From Candidatus Melainabacteria bacterium (GTDB lineage Bacteria > Cyanobacteriota > Vampirovibrionia > Obscuribacterales > Obscuribacteraceae), in contig JACRFZ010000031.1 in NCBI GenBank assembly GCA_016212515.1, positions 62,001 through 126,000 on the forward strand: a stretch of DNA of 64,000 nucleotides, given 5' to 3'. The notes under the pieces are model-generated. The model was not told the DNA's origin. It saw only the letters and a program-made list of their open reading frames with translations, and made no database searches. Both the position numbers and the translations under genes were made by a program. This document shows positions 52,802 to 61,450 of this stretch, in pieces (position 1 is the first letter of the stretch; each line of letters starts with the position of its first letter).

Positions 52802-53131
52802 GTGCAGCGGTTAAATGCAGGGGCGAAAGTGATTTCCAGTTTGAAACCAACTTTGAAAGGCAAGACCGTCAGGCATCTGATTGTCATGGCTATAACCGGC
52901 ATTGCCCTCTACCAGGCTGGGAGAGCCATCTATATGTCGTTTGAGCGGCAGGTTTTCCTGCATCATCAAGCAAACGTATTAAAGGATGGGCAGAAGCAGG
53001 CCGAAGAAATCAACAAAGAATTGCGGGACGGCTTGAGCTCTTATCGCTCGGCGAGCGGCATTGAGCGTCTAGCCCGGGAGCGTCTCAATCTGGCCGGACC
53101 CGACGAGGTGGTCTTGAGAATCGGCAAGTGA
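52802..53131 (+). CDS. DivIC/FtsB-like septum protein
   Basis: A 109-residue protein with one membrane helix (LIVMAITGIALYQAGRAIY) followed by a coiled coil (NVLKDGQKQAEEINKELRDG) and the family's short end motif (ERLARERLNLAGPDEVVLRI). This is the layout of FtsB/DivIC, the small division-septum proteins that pair with FtsL. GTG 52802 follows AAAAGGGAAG. It is co-transcribed with the phosphohexomutase, and the pair ends in a strong terminator. Confidence 0.85.
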   Translation: MQRLNAGAKVISSLKPTLKGKTVRHLIVMAITGIALYQAGRAIYMSFERQVFLHHQANVLKDGQKQAEEINKELRDGLSSYRSASGIERLARERLNLAGPDEVVLRIGK

Positions 53132-53159
53132 CCTCAGCCGGCTTCTATTTGAGTAAAGC

Positions 53160-53190
53160 AAAGAGCCGCCTTGTTGAGAGGCGGCTCTTT
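53160..53190 (+). terminator. Strong intrinsic terminator
   Basis: AAAGAGCCGCC and GGCGGCTCTTT form a perfect 11-bp stem around a nine-base loop, followed by ATTTAACG. It ends the mutase/DivIC-like operon, and also works in the opposite direction for the small secreted protein gene. Confidence 0.85.
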
Positions 53191-53225
53191 ATTTAACGAA
53201 CTCGGGATTTACCTAACGGTTCAGC

Positions 53226-53438
53226 CTATCTCACAAGGGCTCGAGAGAGCCAGAACGCTCTGATGGAGCGGTAGGTCTTCAGGAGATTGGTCTGCGCCGG
53301 TTTGACATTAACCGAGGCATTCACTGCAGTGTTGGGGACAGTAGTGGGTGTTACGACAACAGGACCGCTGGCAAAGCTGGCCGTACCTGCTCCCATGGCA
53401 CCTAGAACTAGACCCGCAATTAGTAGACGTTTTTTCAT
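53226..53438 (-). CDS. Small secreted protein
   Basis: A 70-residue protein with a clear Sec signal (MKKRLLIAGLVLGAMGAGTASFASG). The mature part is Val/Thr/Pro/Asn-rich (VVVTPTTVPNTAVNASVNV) and ends with a basic amphipathic segment. GGAGGT stands 13 bases upstream of ATG 53438. No family recognised. It stands between the strong terminator and the divergent CPBP gene. Confidence 0.75.
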   Translation of the reverse strand: MKKRLLIAGLVLGAMGAGTASFASGPVVVTPTTVPNTAVNASVNVKPAQTNLLKTYRSIRAFWLSRALVR

Positions 53439-53619
53439 CTTATTTGTGTATACCTCCGAACTTAGACTTATGGGACCTTCGATCGACTATTTTTGTTCCG
53501 GTTTTTTTGTAATCACCTCTACTTGAATAATCGAAAGAATAGAGCGGGTTTTAACCTTCTCTTACTGGGACGCTTCTTGGCATGGCCCTTGATGCGGGCT
53601 AATCAGGAGGTTTACCCCT

Positions 53620-53652
53620 ATGATAGAAGATACCCAGATATTCGGACCTTGA
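53620..53652 (+). CDS. Ten-codon frame with a strong ribosome binding site
   Basis: AGGAGG (53605-53610) stands nine bases before ATG 53620, which opens a frame of ten codons ending in TGA. It lies about 70 bases upstream of the CPBP protease gene. It may be a leader peptide, a remnant of a gene start, or chance. Confidence 0.25.
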   Translation: MIEDTQIFGP

Positions 53653-53724
53653 CAATATATTAGCATGGTCAAAATACATTAAAACTGGTTTTACCCTGAA
53701 TATTTCGGATTACAAGGGGGACTT

Positions 53725-54792
53725 GTGTCGCCAGATATGATTTTCATCATTGTTTGCTCCATCCTCGGGCTAATTGCCCATGGCTCCCGCAAGGTGGCCT
53801 GGCTGGAGTGGATAATTCGCTCTTTCATACTACTCTTCGCCTGTGGCTTTGCCCTTTCCTACGGCTTCGGGGGGTCTTTTGACAGCCCCTATACCCTGGC
53901 AGTGAACGGCTCGCTTTCCGTAATCCTCTTCCTTATTCTTTTCCGCCCCTTCCGGAAAATGCTTTCCCGGGTGCTCACCCTTCTGGATGGGGTGGTTTCC
54001 CTCCGGGCTCTGACCGGTCCCCTTCGTCACAAGATGAAGGTCTGGGCTTCCCTAGTCAGCCTCAAGATCTATCAGGAAGATTCCATCCCTCATCTAAACG
54101 GTCTTTTCTGCTTCATCGTTTGTTTTGGCGTTTATCTAGCCAATACCAATTTGACCTCGGGTTTTAGTTTGCCCGGCATTCCTCTGCCCATGATGCCGCT
54201 GCCTTTAGACCAGCTCTTTTCCTACAACGGGCTTGGCTTGATTGCCGTATCGGCTTGCGGTTGCGGGCTTTTGGTGTCCAGAAAGTTTCGGGCCACCTTC
54301 GTGGAGCGATTGGGTTGGCGCAAACCCACCCTGGCTCAAGTTGGTATTGGATTGGGGCTGGTGGTTTTCAGCTTTACTTATGACTGGTTGTGGTCCCTCT
54401 TCACTCATGCCAGCACGCCCGGCATGGCTTCTCAGATTTCTGCCTATAATTCGGGCACCTTCTCGGTGGGCGGTGCCGGTGGTGCCGGTGTCAATCCTGA
54501 GAATCTCAGCGCCGCCTTCTTGCTGGCTATTGCCACGGCCCTTTGCGCCGGTATCGGCGAAGAAACTTTGATTCGCGGCGCCTTTCAACCGGTCCTGGGT
54601 ATTTTGCCGGCCGCTTTCCTGCATGGCATCATGCACGGACAGTTCGCTCAGGCTCCCATGCTTATTTTGCAAGTGGCAATCTGGTCGTGCTGTATGGGCA
54701 TAGCCAGGCGTTTCACCAACACCACCACCACCATCATCGGCCATGCCGGCTATAACCTGGTCACTACCTTCCTGTTTGCCTTCAATCCCTGA
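53725..54792 (+). CDS. CPBP-family intramembrane metalloprotease
   Basis: A 355-residue protein with about eight membrane helices. The CPBP (CAAX protease and bacteriocin-processing) motifs are clear: GEETLIRGAFQP, LHGIMHGQFA and a final GHAGYN. The paired Glu and the two His should hold zinc in the membrane. Family roles vary from prenyl-protein processing to bacteriocin immunity. GTG 53725 is preceded by AAGGGGG. It is not in an evident operon. Confidence 0.9.
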   Translation: MSPDMIFIIVCSILGLIAHGSRKVAWLEWIIRSFILLFACGFALSYGFGGSFDSPYTLAVNGSLSVILFLILFRPFRKMLSRVLTLLDGVVSLRALTGPLRHKMKVWASLVSLKIYQEDSIPHLNGLFCFIVCFGVYLANTNLTSGFSLPGIPLPMMPLPLDQLFSYNGLGLIAVSACGCGLLVSRKFRATFVERLGWRKPTLAQVGIGLGLVVFSFTYDWLWSLFTHASTPGMASQISAYNSGTFSVGGAGGAGVNPENLSAAFLLAIATALCAGIGEETLIRGAFQPVLGILPAAFLHGIMHGQFAQAPMLILQVAIWSCCMGIARRFTNTTTTIIGHAGYNLVTTFLFAFNP

Positions 54793-54896
54793 AGAAAGAG
54801 TGGAAAGTGCACCGCAGGCGATACTGCTTCTGACAGGCTCTGCCGCTTTTGGCTTGGGGTGATTTTCAAATCGCTGCTAGTTTTTGCAGGTTCGGC

Positions 54897-55253
54897 TCAG
54901 TTGAGGTGCTGCACAACTACGTCGTTCTTGCAGCGGTTGCAGGTCCAACCGATGGAGACCTTCCTGGATAAAGCCAGGGCTCGATCATACTCTGGTTTCG
55001 GCATCGTGTATGGATTGGGGTTGCGCATCGCGGTCTGGCGCAGAACCAGAGGGCCAATGACGATGAAATCCAGGATCTCTGCATCGGAAGAACAGCCGGA
55101 CGTGGTGCTGACTGAATGGTAGGCGGCTTTAACCTCGTCTTTTGCATGGCATTGATAGCAATTAGGACGACCTATCCAGACAAGCAGCGTTGTCGATGCT
55201 ATTAAACCCAGCCAGGCAAGGACTACTAGAGCGTATTTGAGGATTCTCTTCAT
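54897..55253 (-). CDS. Membrane-anchored protein with CxxCH motif
   Basis: A 118-residue protein from ATG 55253. An N-terminal helix (ALVVLAWLGLIASTTLLVWI) is followed directly by NCYQCHAKDEV, a CxxCH motif that could bind heme c, and about 75 residues later by CNRCKN, a second CxxC. The two pairs might instead form a zinc site. The part between is hydrophilic. An in-frame extension of 30 codons to 55343 is possible but adds no conserved part. No homologue recognised. Confidence 0.65.
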   Translation of the reverse strand: MKRILKYALVVLAWLGLIASTTLLVWIGRPNCYQCHAKDEVKAAYHSVSTTSGCSSDAEILDFIVIGPLVLRQTAMRNPNPYTMPKPEYDRALALSRKVSIGWTCNRCKNDVVVQHLN

Positions 55254-55539
55254 GTGTGCTGAAAGGCTCCAGTAATCCAAGCCGGTACTATGCTCAAATT
55301 CTTTTACCCTTAAGTAAGTGGGCGCTCTCAGTTTATTGCCCATTTTGAAGCTATTGCTTGCTTAACCTTTGCATTCACCGGCGATTTTACTGCTTGTGAG
55401 ACTGAATCTTGAGAGTGTCAGTTTCGTTTCAGCGTTTTCAAACTGGACCTCTATTCACGTTGGTTGCACTCAACGGGACTTATTCTTCCACCAGTTACCC
55501 GGCTGTTCCGGGAGTGGTTGTTTCGGAGGACTAGTGCAT

Positions 55540-56154
55540 ATGAATAGCGCAGCATCTGTGGAGCGGAAGCAGTTGGGAGATGCGGTCGGTAGTTTGAATA
55601 CCGCTGAAGACGACATGGGGCATCTGGAAAAGCTGAGAGCGGATAGTCTTCTTTCCGTCGCCGATAAAGCTAACATTGCCGGACCGGTTGTTATGAAGGA
55701 AACGATAATAGCAGGACCTGCTGCTGCCGGCTTATCCAGTACCGGACTGTTTCTTGGTGCGGCGCTTGCGAAGGCGGCCTTGACGGAGCAAGATATAGAG
55801 GCAGCCATCGAACTAAAGCAGTTTAAGAAGGAATCTGAATTGATCAAGCGTGAGTTCAGCAGCAAGTTGGATGCCGATAAGATTTCCGCGATTGAGAAGA
55901 ACTGCGCGCCGAGTCCGCGCCGGTTAGCCTTCACCTTGGGGTCTCGCATTCTTGAGGAAACGGCGTGGGGAGTTGGGTCAGGTTTAGTCCTGGCGCCGGA
56001 GACATTGGGCTGGACTCTACCTGTTTATACCGGTGCCGGATTTGTTTCTGGAGTAGCCAACGGCATGATCCATCTAGCCAGAAGCCAGAAGCAGTGTGAA
56101 GTCGAATCGTTCCGAAGAGAGATTGCACCGAAACCGAAAGGGATTAGCAAATGA
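55540..56154 (+). CDS. Protein with two Gly/Ala-rich hydrophobic segments
   Basis: A 204-residue protein from ATG 55540, which has GGAGGA nine bases upstream; a frame extending to 55369 lacks such a site. Two hydrophobic segments (VVMKETIIAGPAAAGLSSTG and TLPVYTGAGFVSGVANGMIH) are separated by a charged coiled region (IELKQFKKESELIKREFSSK). Gly-zipper-like spacing may let it insert in or bind membranes. No domain recognised. It ends just before a strong bidirectional terminator. Confidence 0.65.
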   Translation: MNSAASVERKQLGDAVGSLNTAEDDMGHLEKLRADSLLSVADKANIAGPVVMKETIIAGPAAAGLSSTGLFLGAALAKAALTEQDIEAAIELKQFKKESELIKREFSSKLDADKISAIEKNCAPSPRRLAFTLGSRILEETAWGVGSGLVLAPETLGWTLPVYTGAGFVSGVANGMIHLARSQKQCEVESFRREIAPKPKGISK

Positions 56155-56158
56155 GGTC

Positions 56159-56193
56159 AAAAGCAATGCCTCCTTTAGGGAGGCATTGCTTTT
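56159..56193. terminator. Strong bidirectional terminator
   Basis: A perfect 15-bp inverted repeat, AAAAGCAATGCCTCC and GGAGGCATTGCTTTT, with a five-base TTTAG loop. It starts two bases after the stop codon of the gene at 55540, and the A and T ends serve as U-tracts in both directions. Confidence 0.85.
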
Positions 56194-56242
56194 GGCGGCA
56201 GGGCTGGGGTGCCGAATCGCCTTCTGTTCATTACCGCCAAGC

Positions 56243-56286
56243 GCAATCTCCGGGTGACATCATTAACGATGCCACCCGGAGATTGC
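56243..56286. repeat. Long hairpin, second of three
   Basis: An 18-bp paired stem with one internal mismatch: GCAATCTCCGGGTG pairs with CACCCGGAGATTGC, and CATC with GATG inside, around a six-base ATTAAC loop. No U-tract follows, so the role is open: mRNA stabilisation, a protein binding site, or a remnant of a mobile repeat. Confidence 0.8.
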
Positions 56287-56291
56287 ATTAC

Positions 56292-56323
56292 CAGGGAGTT
56301 CATTCAGCGACGGGAACTCCCTG
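56292..56323. terminator. Third hairpin, terminator for the minus strand gene region
   Basis: CAGGGAGTTC and GAACTCCCTG form a perfect ten-bp stem around a twelve-base loop, followed on the plus strand by ACATTTTGC. It stands about 40 bases beyond the stop of the RHS-like gene at 56366. Confidence 0.6.
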
Positions 56324-56365
56324 ACATTTTGCTTCTGCCATGAGGTTTTGCGGTCTGATCCGACC

Positions 56366-58489
56366 TCAGTTCATTATTCTTTCGCCTGAGGGGTCAAACT
56401 CTTGCTCGTCGAATTCGAAACCAAACTGTCCCTTGGTCTGGCTGTAGATATTGATTGAGCCGTCCGGCTTGAGATATTGCTCGGTATAGCTTCCGTCTTG
56501 CTTTGATTCCCGGTTGGAAATTATCCTTCCTGTACCGTCGAATCTTGTGATAGTAGTGCTTCCGTCAGCGTTCTTTGTCTGAATTGTTTCACTTGTTCTG
56601 ACGCCTGTTTCACTGAATGAGAGATGCCTGAAGTTGCCTGGCGCATCTTGGCTGTGAACGGTCTTCAGTGTGCCGTTCTTATGCCAGGTCTGCTCAAGGT
56701 GGCTGCCATCCTTGTTTGCGTCGAACTGTTTCAATCGTTGTCCGTTCGAGTTTGACTCAACTGTTGTCCATCCGCCTTTCCCGTCGGTATGGTGGATACG
56801 TTTGCCCTGTAAAACAGTTTTTCCGCTTTCATCTTTCTGGAAAATACGATCTTGGAAGTTACCATATGCATCTCCGGTGGTTTCGCGCTGCTCTCCTGCC
56901 GAATTTTTGAATTGTTGTTTGTATTTGCCCTTGCTATCGAAAAATGTCTTTTCTGAGAAGTGATTTGACTTGGCTATAGATTCAGACTTTAGTGTTCCTT
57001 TGAGATCGTACCGTGTTTCAAAGGTTACGCCACGTTCGGCATCCAATTCCGATATAAGAACCCCGTTTGAAAGCCGTTCCTGTTGTAGAAAGGAGCCGTT
57101 TGCTTGTGTGTCGCGATGTCTTACTATATTGCCTTGGGGATCGAAAATGGTGTCTGCGTGCGCACCACTTTGCTCTTGTTCGTGAATTGTTCGGGAAATC
57201 TCAGACATATTCTGGTCGTAGATTGTGGCTGTGAAGTTGCCGCTACCATCTTGTTCGTGAATTGTAAGCTGCTTATTGAGTCCGTTCAGACTCTGTTCAT
57301 TGTAGGACCCATCGGCGAAGGTCCAGCGATTTCTAAGGCTGCCGTTTTTATTCAATTCCAGTTCGGAACTGGATTGCGCAGACTGCTTCCGGTGCTCAAT
57401 TGTGGAGAGCACTTCTCCATCCTTAGAATGTGTCAATTGTTTGAAGTTGCCTTGACTATCTTGATGTCGAATGACGAGAGTGTCTTCCTCGCCCAGTCGT
57501 TGTTCGCAGAAGCTACCGTCAGGCTTGGTCTCCCGATTACCGTTGGTGTTGCCTGTTGCATCGAAATAGGTATCTGATACACTGCCGTCTTCATTAAGCC
57601 TGTGTCTTGTACTACCGATTAGTTTTTCTCGTTGCCACTCCATTTCAGTGTAGTTGCCCTTGGGGTCGGTCTCTCGCTGTTTGCGGCTTCTATCTATATG
57701 ATTGGTAAATTCGTCACTTGTGGCACCATCTGGTTTGACGATGTGAGTTTGCTGAATTCCAGTTTGCTCACCGGCGAGTATGTGGGAATCGAAATCACCG
57801 TTCGCCTTTCCGATGGTATCTTTGTACTCCTCTTCGGATGAGTCGATTTGGTGCCAATTACCATTGTTGTCGGTGGTTTTTCGGTGCTTGCTACCAGCTG
57901 CGCTCTGCCATTGTTCTTCGGTTCCAATATGGTTACCGTTTCTGTCGTATGAGTTTTGAACATAAGCGGTGCCCTGTCCTTGCTCAATGTCAGTTGAGCC
58001 GTCAGGATGAAGGACTTGCTTTGTATAGTGTCCTTCAGGGTCGCTCTCGATGTTTTCCGTGGTTTGACCGGTCCGGTCGAAGCTTGTTTGGGTTGAAGTT
58101 CCGTCTGGACGGAAGATTGTCTGTTTCCTATCTCCGTCGTCGCCGTAAAAGAGGATCTGAATTTCGCCGTCGTCGGCAGTTTTAGAAACGGTATATCCAT
58201 CTTGCTGGGGAGTAAATTTGAGTTTTTGGCTTTCCGGCACAGGCTTGGTATCGGCTTGGAGACCCCTTGTTCGATGTGTGTCTTGAGCCGGTCCTTCCAG
58301 GTTCAAGGGGTGCAGCAAGGATTGGGGGCTGGCGCTCATTTTCTTTTGCCAGTAGTCGATGTCGGAGCGATGGTTTTGTATATTCAGATGTTGATATTCT
58401 TCCTGAAGGGGACTTCTATCTTCAGGCCGCCTATCCAGTTGATCTGGACTTTTATGGAGGGAATCTGAGGGGAGCTGATGATCTGTCAT
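56366..58489 (-). CDS. RHS/YD-like repeat protein, 707 residues
   Basis: After a hydrophilic, probably disordered N-terminus (MTDHQLPSDSLHKSPDQLDR), almost the whole protein is made of degenerate units of about 20-25 residues. Examples are IFRPDGTSTQTSFDRTGQT, DNNGNWHQID, LNEDGSVSDTYFDATGNT, TIFDPQGNIVRHRD and TRFDGTGRIISNRESKQDGS. The [FY]D-x-x-G and DGS-x-x-E-Q signatures resemble YD/RHS and toxin_R-like strand repeats. There is no signal peptide, no RHS core motif and no C-terminal toxin that I can see. The start at ATG 58489 is taken because the upstream in-frame part is unlike the family; a start at 58540 is possible. It lies in the same direction as the kinases upstream. Confidence 0.8.
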   Translation of the reverse strand: MTDHQLPSDSLHKSPDQLDRRPEDRSPLQEEYQHLNIQNHRSDIDYWQKKMSASPQSLLHPLNLEGPAQDTHRTRGLQADTKPVPESQKLKFTPQQDGYTVSKTADDGEIQILFYGDDGDRKQTIFRPDGTSTQTSFDRTGQTTENIESDPEGHYTKQVLHPDGSTDIEQGQGTAYVQNSYDRNGNHIGTEEQWQSAAGSKHRKTTDNNGNWHQIDSSEEEYKDTIGKANGDFDSHILAGEQTGIQQTHIVKPDGATSDEFTNHIDRSRKQRETDPKGNYTEMEWQREKLIGSTRHRLNEDGSVSDTYFDATGNTNGNRETKPDGSFCEQRLGEEDTLVIRHQDSQGNFKQLTHSKDGEVLSTIEHRKQSAQSSSELELNKNGSLRNRWTFADGSYNEQSLNGLNKQLTIHEQDGSGNFTATIYDQNMSEISRTIHEQEQSGAHADTIFDPQGNIVRHRDTQANGSFLQQERLSNGVLISELDAERGVTFETRYDLKGTLKSESIAKSNHFSEKTFFDSKGKYKQQFKNSAGEQRETTGDAYGNFQDRIFQKDESGKTVLQGKRIHHTDGKGGWTTVESNSNGQRLKQFDANKDGSHLEQTWHKNGTLKTVHSQDAPGNFRHLSFSETGVRTSETIQTKNADGSTTITRFDGTGRIISNRESKQDGSYTEQYLKPDGSINIYSQTKGQFGFEFDEQEFDPSGERIMN

Positions 58490-58666
58490 GGTGGACCCTG
58501 CCTGGAGAGATGTCGGCGCCAACTGGCCAGAGAGTATCAAGTCTTAGGTGCAAACGACGTGACTACAGATGGGTGCGTTGATTGAAGTGCCATGAGAATG
58601 AGGTGGTCTGGTCAGCCTGCCTTGGGGCCGACCGCTGCCTATCTAGATGTGCCGCAGTCTTAGTGG

Positions 58667-59650
58667 TCAGTATCCGCGCCCCAGTTGATCCGCCGCCAAG
58701 GAGTCTGTTTCTGCGGCAGGCAAATTGTTCAGTTTCCGGTAAATGCCGGCTCGAAACAGTCTCAGGTCAGCTTGCATGGGGGAAATGGTTATGGCTTCCG
58801 AGATAGGCTTGAGAGCCTCTGCATAGCGCGCCAGCCGGTAGAGTGCTTCACTGCGTTTCTTTAGTAAATTCGGTAGGCGGAACTTATTCACATCGCCCCG
58901 GGTGGTTGGATCTGCTAAAGTTCGAGAATATTGAACCACCGACTGCCAGTTTTTCATCTCATAATACAATTCGGTTAGCTGAATATCAGCTCTTATCCTA
59001 AAGGTTGGATCTTTCCTACAGTCGAGGAGTAGACTTTCCGCTGCCTCGGTCCGTCCAGCGCTTCTTGCCGCCAGAGCGCACTCATAGTTCAGAATTGGTA
59101 GATTACTATACTTGCTCTGGGCTCGTTGAGAGACTTGATAGGCGAGTTCTCGCTCTTCTATTGCTTGCAATACCTGCAAGATTGTAAGAAACTGCCCAGG
59201 GTCTAATTGTTTTTTCTTTAGTGCTTCTTGAATGTTGTGTTTAACGGCTAGGTCGTTTTCCAGTGCCAGTTCAACGCAGGCTTTCTGAATTGAGTATTTG
59301 GGATTCTGAGGATCGATTGCCATACAATTGTCGAGGCATGCGATGGCCTTGGCATAGTTGTGCTGCACAATGTACAGTCGTCCGAGCCGGAATTGTGCAG
59401 TTGCCGAACCCGGAGTTTTCTTGACGGCTTCATAGGCAGCGTTGAATTCAGATGGTGTACAAGCTCTCTTTTCTCCCTTGATGATGTAGTTTTCGACGTC
59501 ATAGTAATGTCCTTGCTCATCCTTAAGTGCTGAGGCGGAACCCGTGTGCCACAGGCATAGTGAAAACGTGAGTATAATCCCTCCCAGAAGGCTTCTCTTG
59601 GTGGATGCTTTTGGGGGATATGGTGCAGCCAATTTGTTTTTTTCTCCCAT
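58667..59650 (-). CDS. TPR protein with N-terminal signal
   Basis: A 327-residue protein with a membrane segment or late signal (SLLGGIILTFSLCLWHTGSASA) and a series of tetratricopeptide repeats: TPGSATAQFRLGRLYIVQHN, YAKAIACLDNCMAIDPQNPK, TEAAESLLLDCRKDP and YAEALKPISEAITISPMQ. It lies only 15 bases downstream of the second kinase gene and is therefore probably part of the same operon. Exported TPR proteins could work as sensor partners of the kinases; that is inference. Confidence 0.85.
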   Translation of the reverse strand: MGEKNKLAAPYPPKASTKRSLLGGIILTFSLCLWHTGSASALKDEQGHYYDVENYIIKGEKRACTPSEFNAAYEAVKKTPGSATAQFRLGRLYIVQHNYAKAIACLDNCMAIDPQNPKYSIQKACVELALENDLAVKHNIQEALKKKQLDPGQFLTILQVLQAIEERELAYQVSQRAQSKYSNLPILNYECALAARSAGRTEAAESLLLDCRKDPTFRIRADIQLTELYYEMKNWQSVVQYSRTLADPTTRGDVNKFRLPNLLKKRSEALYRLARYAEALKPISEAITISPMQADLRLFRAGIYRKLNNLPAAETDSLAADQLGRGY

Positions 59651-59665
59651 CCAGGCGCCAGAATG

Positions 59666-61450
59666 TTATGTCAAGTGTGGTAGCGTGACTGTGAAAAGGG
59701 TTCCCTTTCCGCCGTCTATACCTTCAGCCTGAATGTTGCCGCTGTGAGCTTCAACAATCATACGACAGATTGCCAGCCCCAGACCGGTGCCGCCGGCTTG
59801 CCTGCCTCTCTCTGTTTGTTCGAATGGCTCGAATATTTTTGCCAGGGCATCTTCGGGTACCCCTTCTCCTTCATCCTTTACCGTGATTACGGTCGCATCT
59901 TTCCTTGACTTGGCTTCGAGCGTAACTTTGCCTCCAGCCGGAGAAAACTTGAGGGCGTTTGTCAAAAGATTGAGAAGGACTTGCAGAAATTTCTCCCTAT
60001 CTGCGCTGATTGATAATCCTCGATCGATTATGCGAATGTCAATATACTTGGCTTTAGCTAGGCTTTGCACCATGGTTGCGGCCTCCTGTGCTAGAGGTTT
60101 GAATGCAAAGGATGTGAGGGTTAGTTCGATTTTGCCGCAATCAAGTCGGCGGAAGTCGAGCAGATTGTTCACCATCGATAGAAGCTTTTGTACTGATTTC
60201 TCCGATTGCAACAGGTCTTGCCGGACCGGCGCGCTTAATGCGCCCTCTGTCTCGCTGGTTATTTGTGAAAGTGTCTCTTTGATTTCAAAAAGCGGCGTTC
60301 GTAAATCACCGGCAAGTATCTCCAGAAAGTCTTGTTTGAGGCGTTCGATAGTCTTTTCTTCGGTTATATTGGTGATTACGCAAAAGAACAGCTTGTTCGA
60401 TGGAGACCAGAGTACCGACCACTGCGTGTCAATCTGTCCATAGACCTTTGTCAAAAGCTTGAGTTCGAAGCGATATGGTGTTGCTGCATTGGCCGCTACT
60501 TGCAGCTTTTCTTCTGCTAACAGGCGTTCCTCTGGAATAATAAAGTCGAAAATAGGGCAGTCTGACAGAGATTCTGTACTCAAATCCAGCAACAACTTTC
60601 CTCCCTTGTTTATACTTCGAAGTTGCCCCTCGGAATTAATCGTACAGATGGTTTCGGCTGCATTGTCAACCAGAGCCTTCTCCTGGTTTAGCGATTCATA
60701 TAATGAATATGCGACCTTATGCAAGCTGCGATCGAGTCGGCTTAGCTCGTCGTCGCCGGCAAGTGTAGGCATGAGGGGCTGCTGAAGTGAAAGGAGGAGA
60801 CTATTTTGCTTGAGTCGAAGGATTGGTGCCGCGATACTCTGGGCATACACGATGCCCATGATTAGAGAAATGGCAAATCCGACAGGCACGAATACATACA
60901 TCAGATCTTGAAGTTGCCTTTTGTTCTCTTCTATTTCTCGTGAGAAGGCTAAGTGGTTGTTTTCGGCTTCCACTATTGAGGAGGCTGTGCTCATAAGTTC
61001 GATGAGCCGGTTTAAGACTGTTCCGTAGCAGAGTTCGTCTACCTGCTGCCAATGGGCTAGTCCCTGCCTTTGTTCCTTCATCGCCCAACCTAGCACCCTG
61101 GTGAGTGCAAGGGACGAGTCAGACAGTTTAGCTATATTTACTTGCTGCTCGGGGACCGTTTCGGCAAGTGTGGCCAGGTCTTTGACTCTAGATCTGAATT
61201 CGACACAGCTCTTTGCAGTTGTTTCAGGATCGTAGAGTCCATCCACCTCGGAATTTAAATTGATTTGATAGTAGCCTTCCAAGACTGTACGAATCAGTTC
61301 CAGCGACTGACCGACAATTTCTTTGGAACGTGCAACACGCTCCAGCTTGTATTCGAGTTGCGCAAGTTCGGCGCCTAGCAGTCCCACGAAAGTAAGCTGG
61401 TATATGAGCGGGACCACGGCAATCAGGAGCCCTTTATTAAGGACTTTCAT
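59666..61450 (-). CDS. Histidine kinase with Gly in place of the phospho-acceptor His
   Basis: A 594-residue membrane kinase: helix 1 (LNKGLLIAVVPLIYQLTFVG), an external domain to about 180, helix 2 (LMYVFVPVGFAISLIMGIVY), a linker, a PAS-like domain (about 255-365), a DHp domain and an ATP-binding domain. The H box reads LEILAGDLRTPLF: Gly381, codon GGT at 60310-60308, stands where HDLRTPL needs His. The ATP-binding domain is complete: N box LLNLLTNALKFSP (492-504), G1 DEGEG (526-530), F box IFEPF and G2 GGTGLGLAI. So it may bind ATP and phosphorylate in trans but not on itself. ATG 61450 overlaps the preceding kinase gene by 14 bases, with GAGGT just upstream. Confidence 0.93.
   Translation of the reverse strand: MKVLNKGLLIAVVPLIYQLTFVGLLGAELAQLEYKLERVARSKEIVGQSLELIRTVLEGYYQINLNSEVDGLYDPETTAKSCVEFRSRVKDLATLAETVPEQQVNIAKLSDSSLALTRVLGWAMKEQRQGLAHWQQVDELCYGTVLNRLIELMSTASSIVEAENNHLAFSREIEENKRQLQDLMYVFVPVGFAISLIMGIVYAQSIAAPILRLKQNSLLLSLQQPLMPTLAGDDELSRLDRSLHKVAYSLYESLNQEKALVDNAAETICTINSEGQLRSINKGGKLLLDLSTESLSDCPIFDFIIPEERLLAEEKLQVAANAATPYRFELKLLTKVYGQIDTQWSVLWSPSNKLFFCVITNITEEKTIERLKQDFLEILAGDLRTPLFEIKETLSQITSETEGALSAPVRQDLLQSEKSVQKLLSMVNNLLDFRRLDCGKIELTLTSFAFKPLAQEAATMVQSLAKAKYIDIRIIDRGLSISADREKFLQVLLNLLTNALKFSPAGGKVTLEAKSRKDATVITVKDEGEGVPEDALAKIFEPFEQTERGRQAGGTGLGLAICRMIVEAHSGNIQAEGIDGGKGTLFTVTLPHLT

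Noticed and set aside
59666..61450. Sequencing error as the explanation for Gly instead of His in the H box
   Set aside because: A His codon (CAC or CAT) to GGT needs at least two base changes, and the partner kinase shows the reciprocal defect spread over three separate motifs, so chance errors are unlikely. Read support should still be checked.
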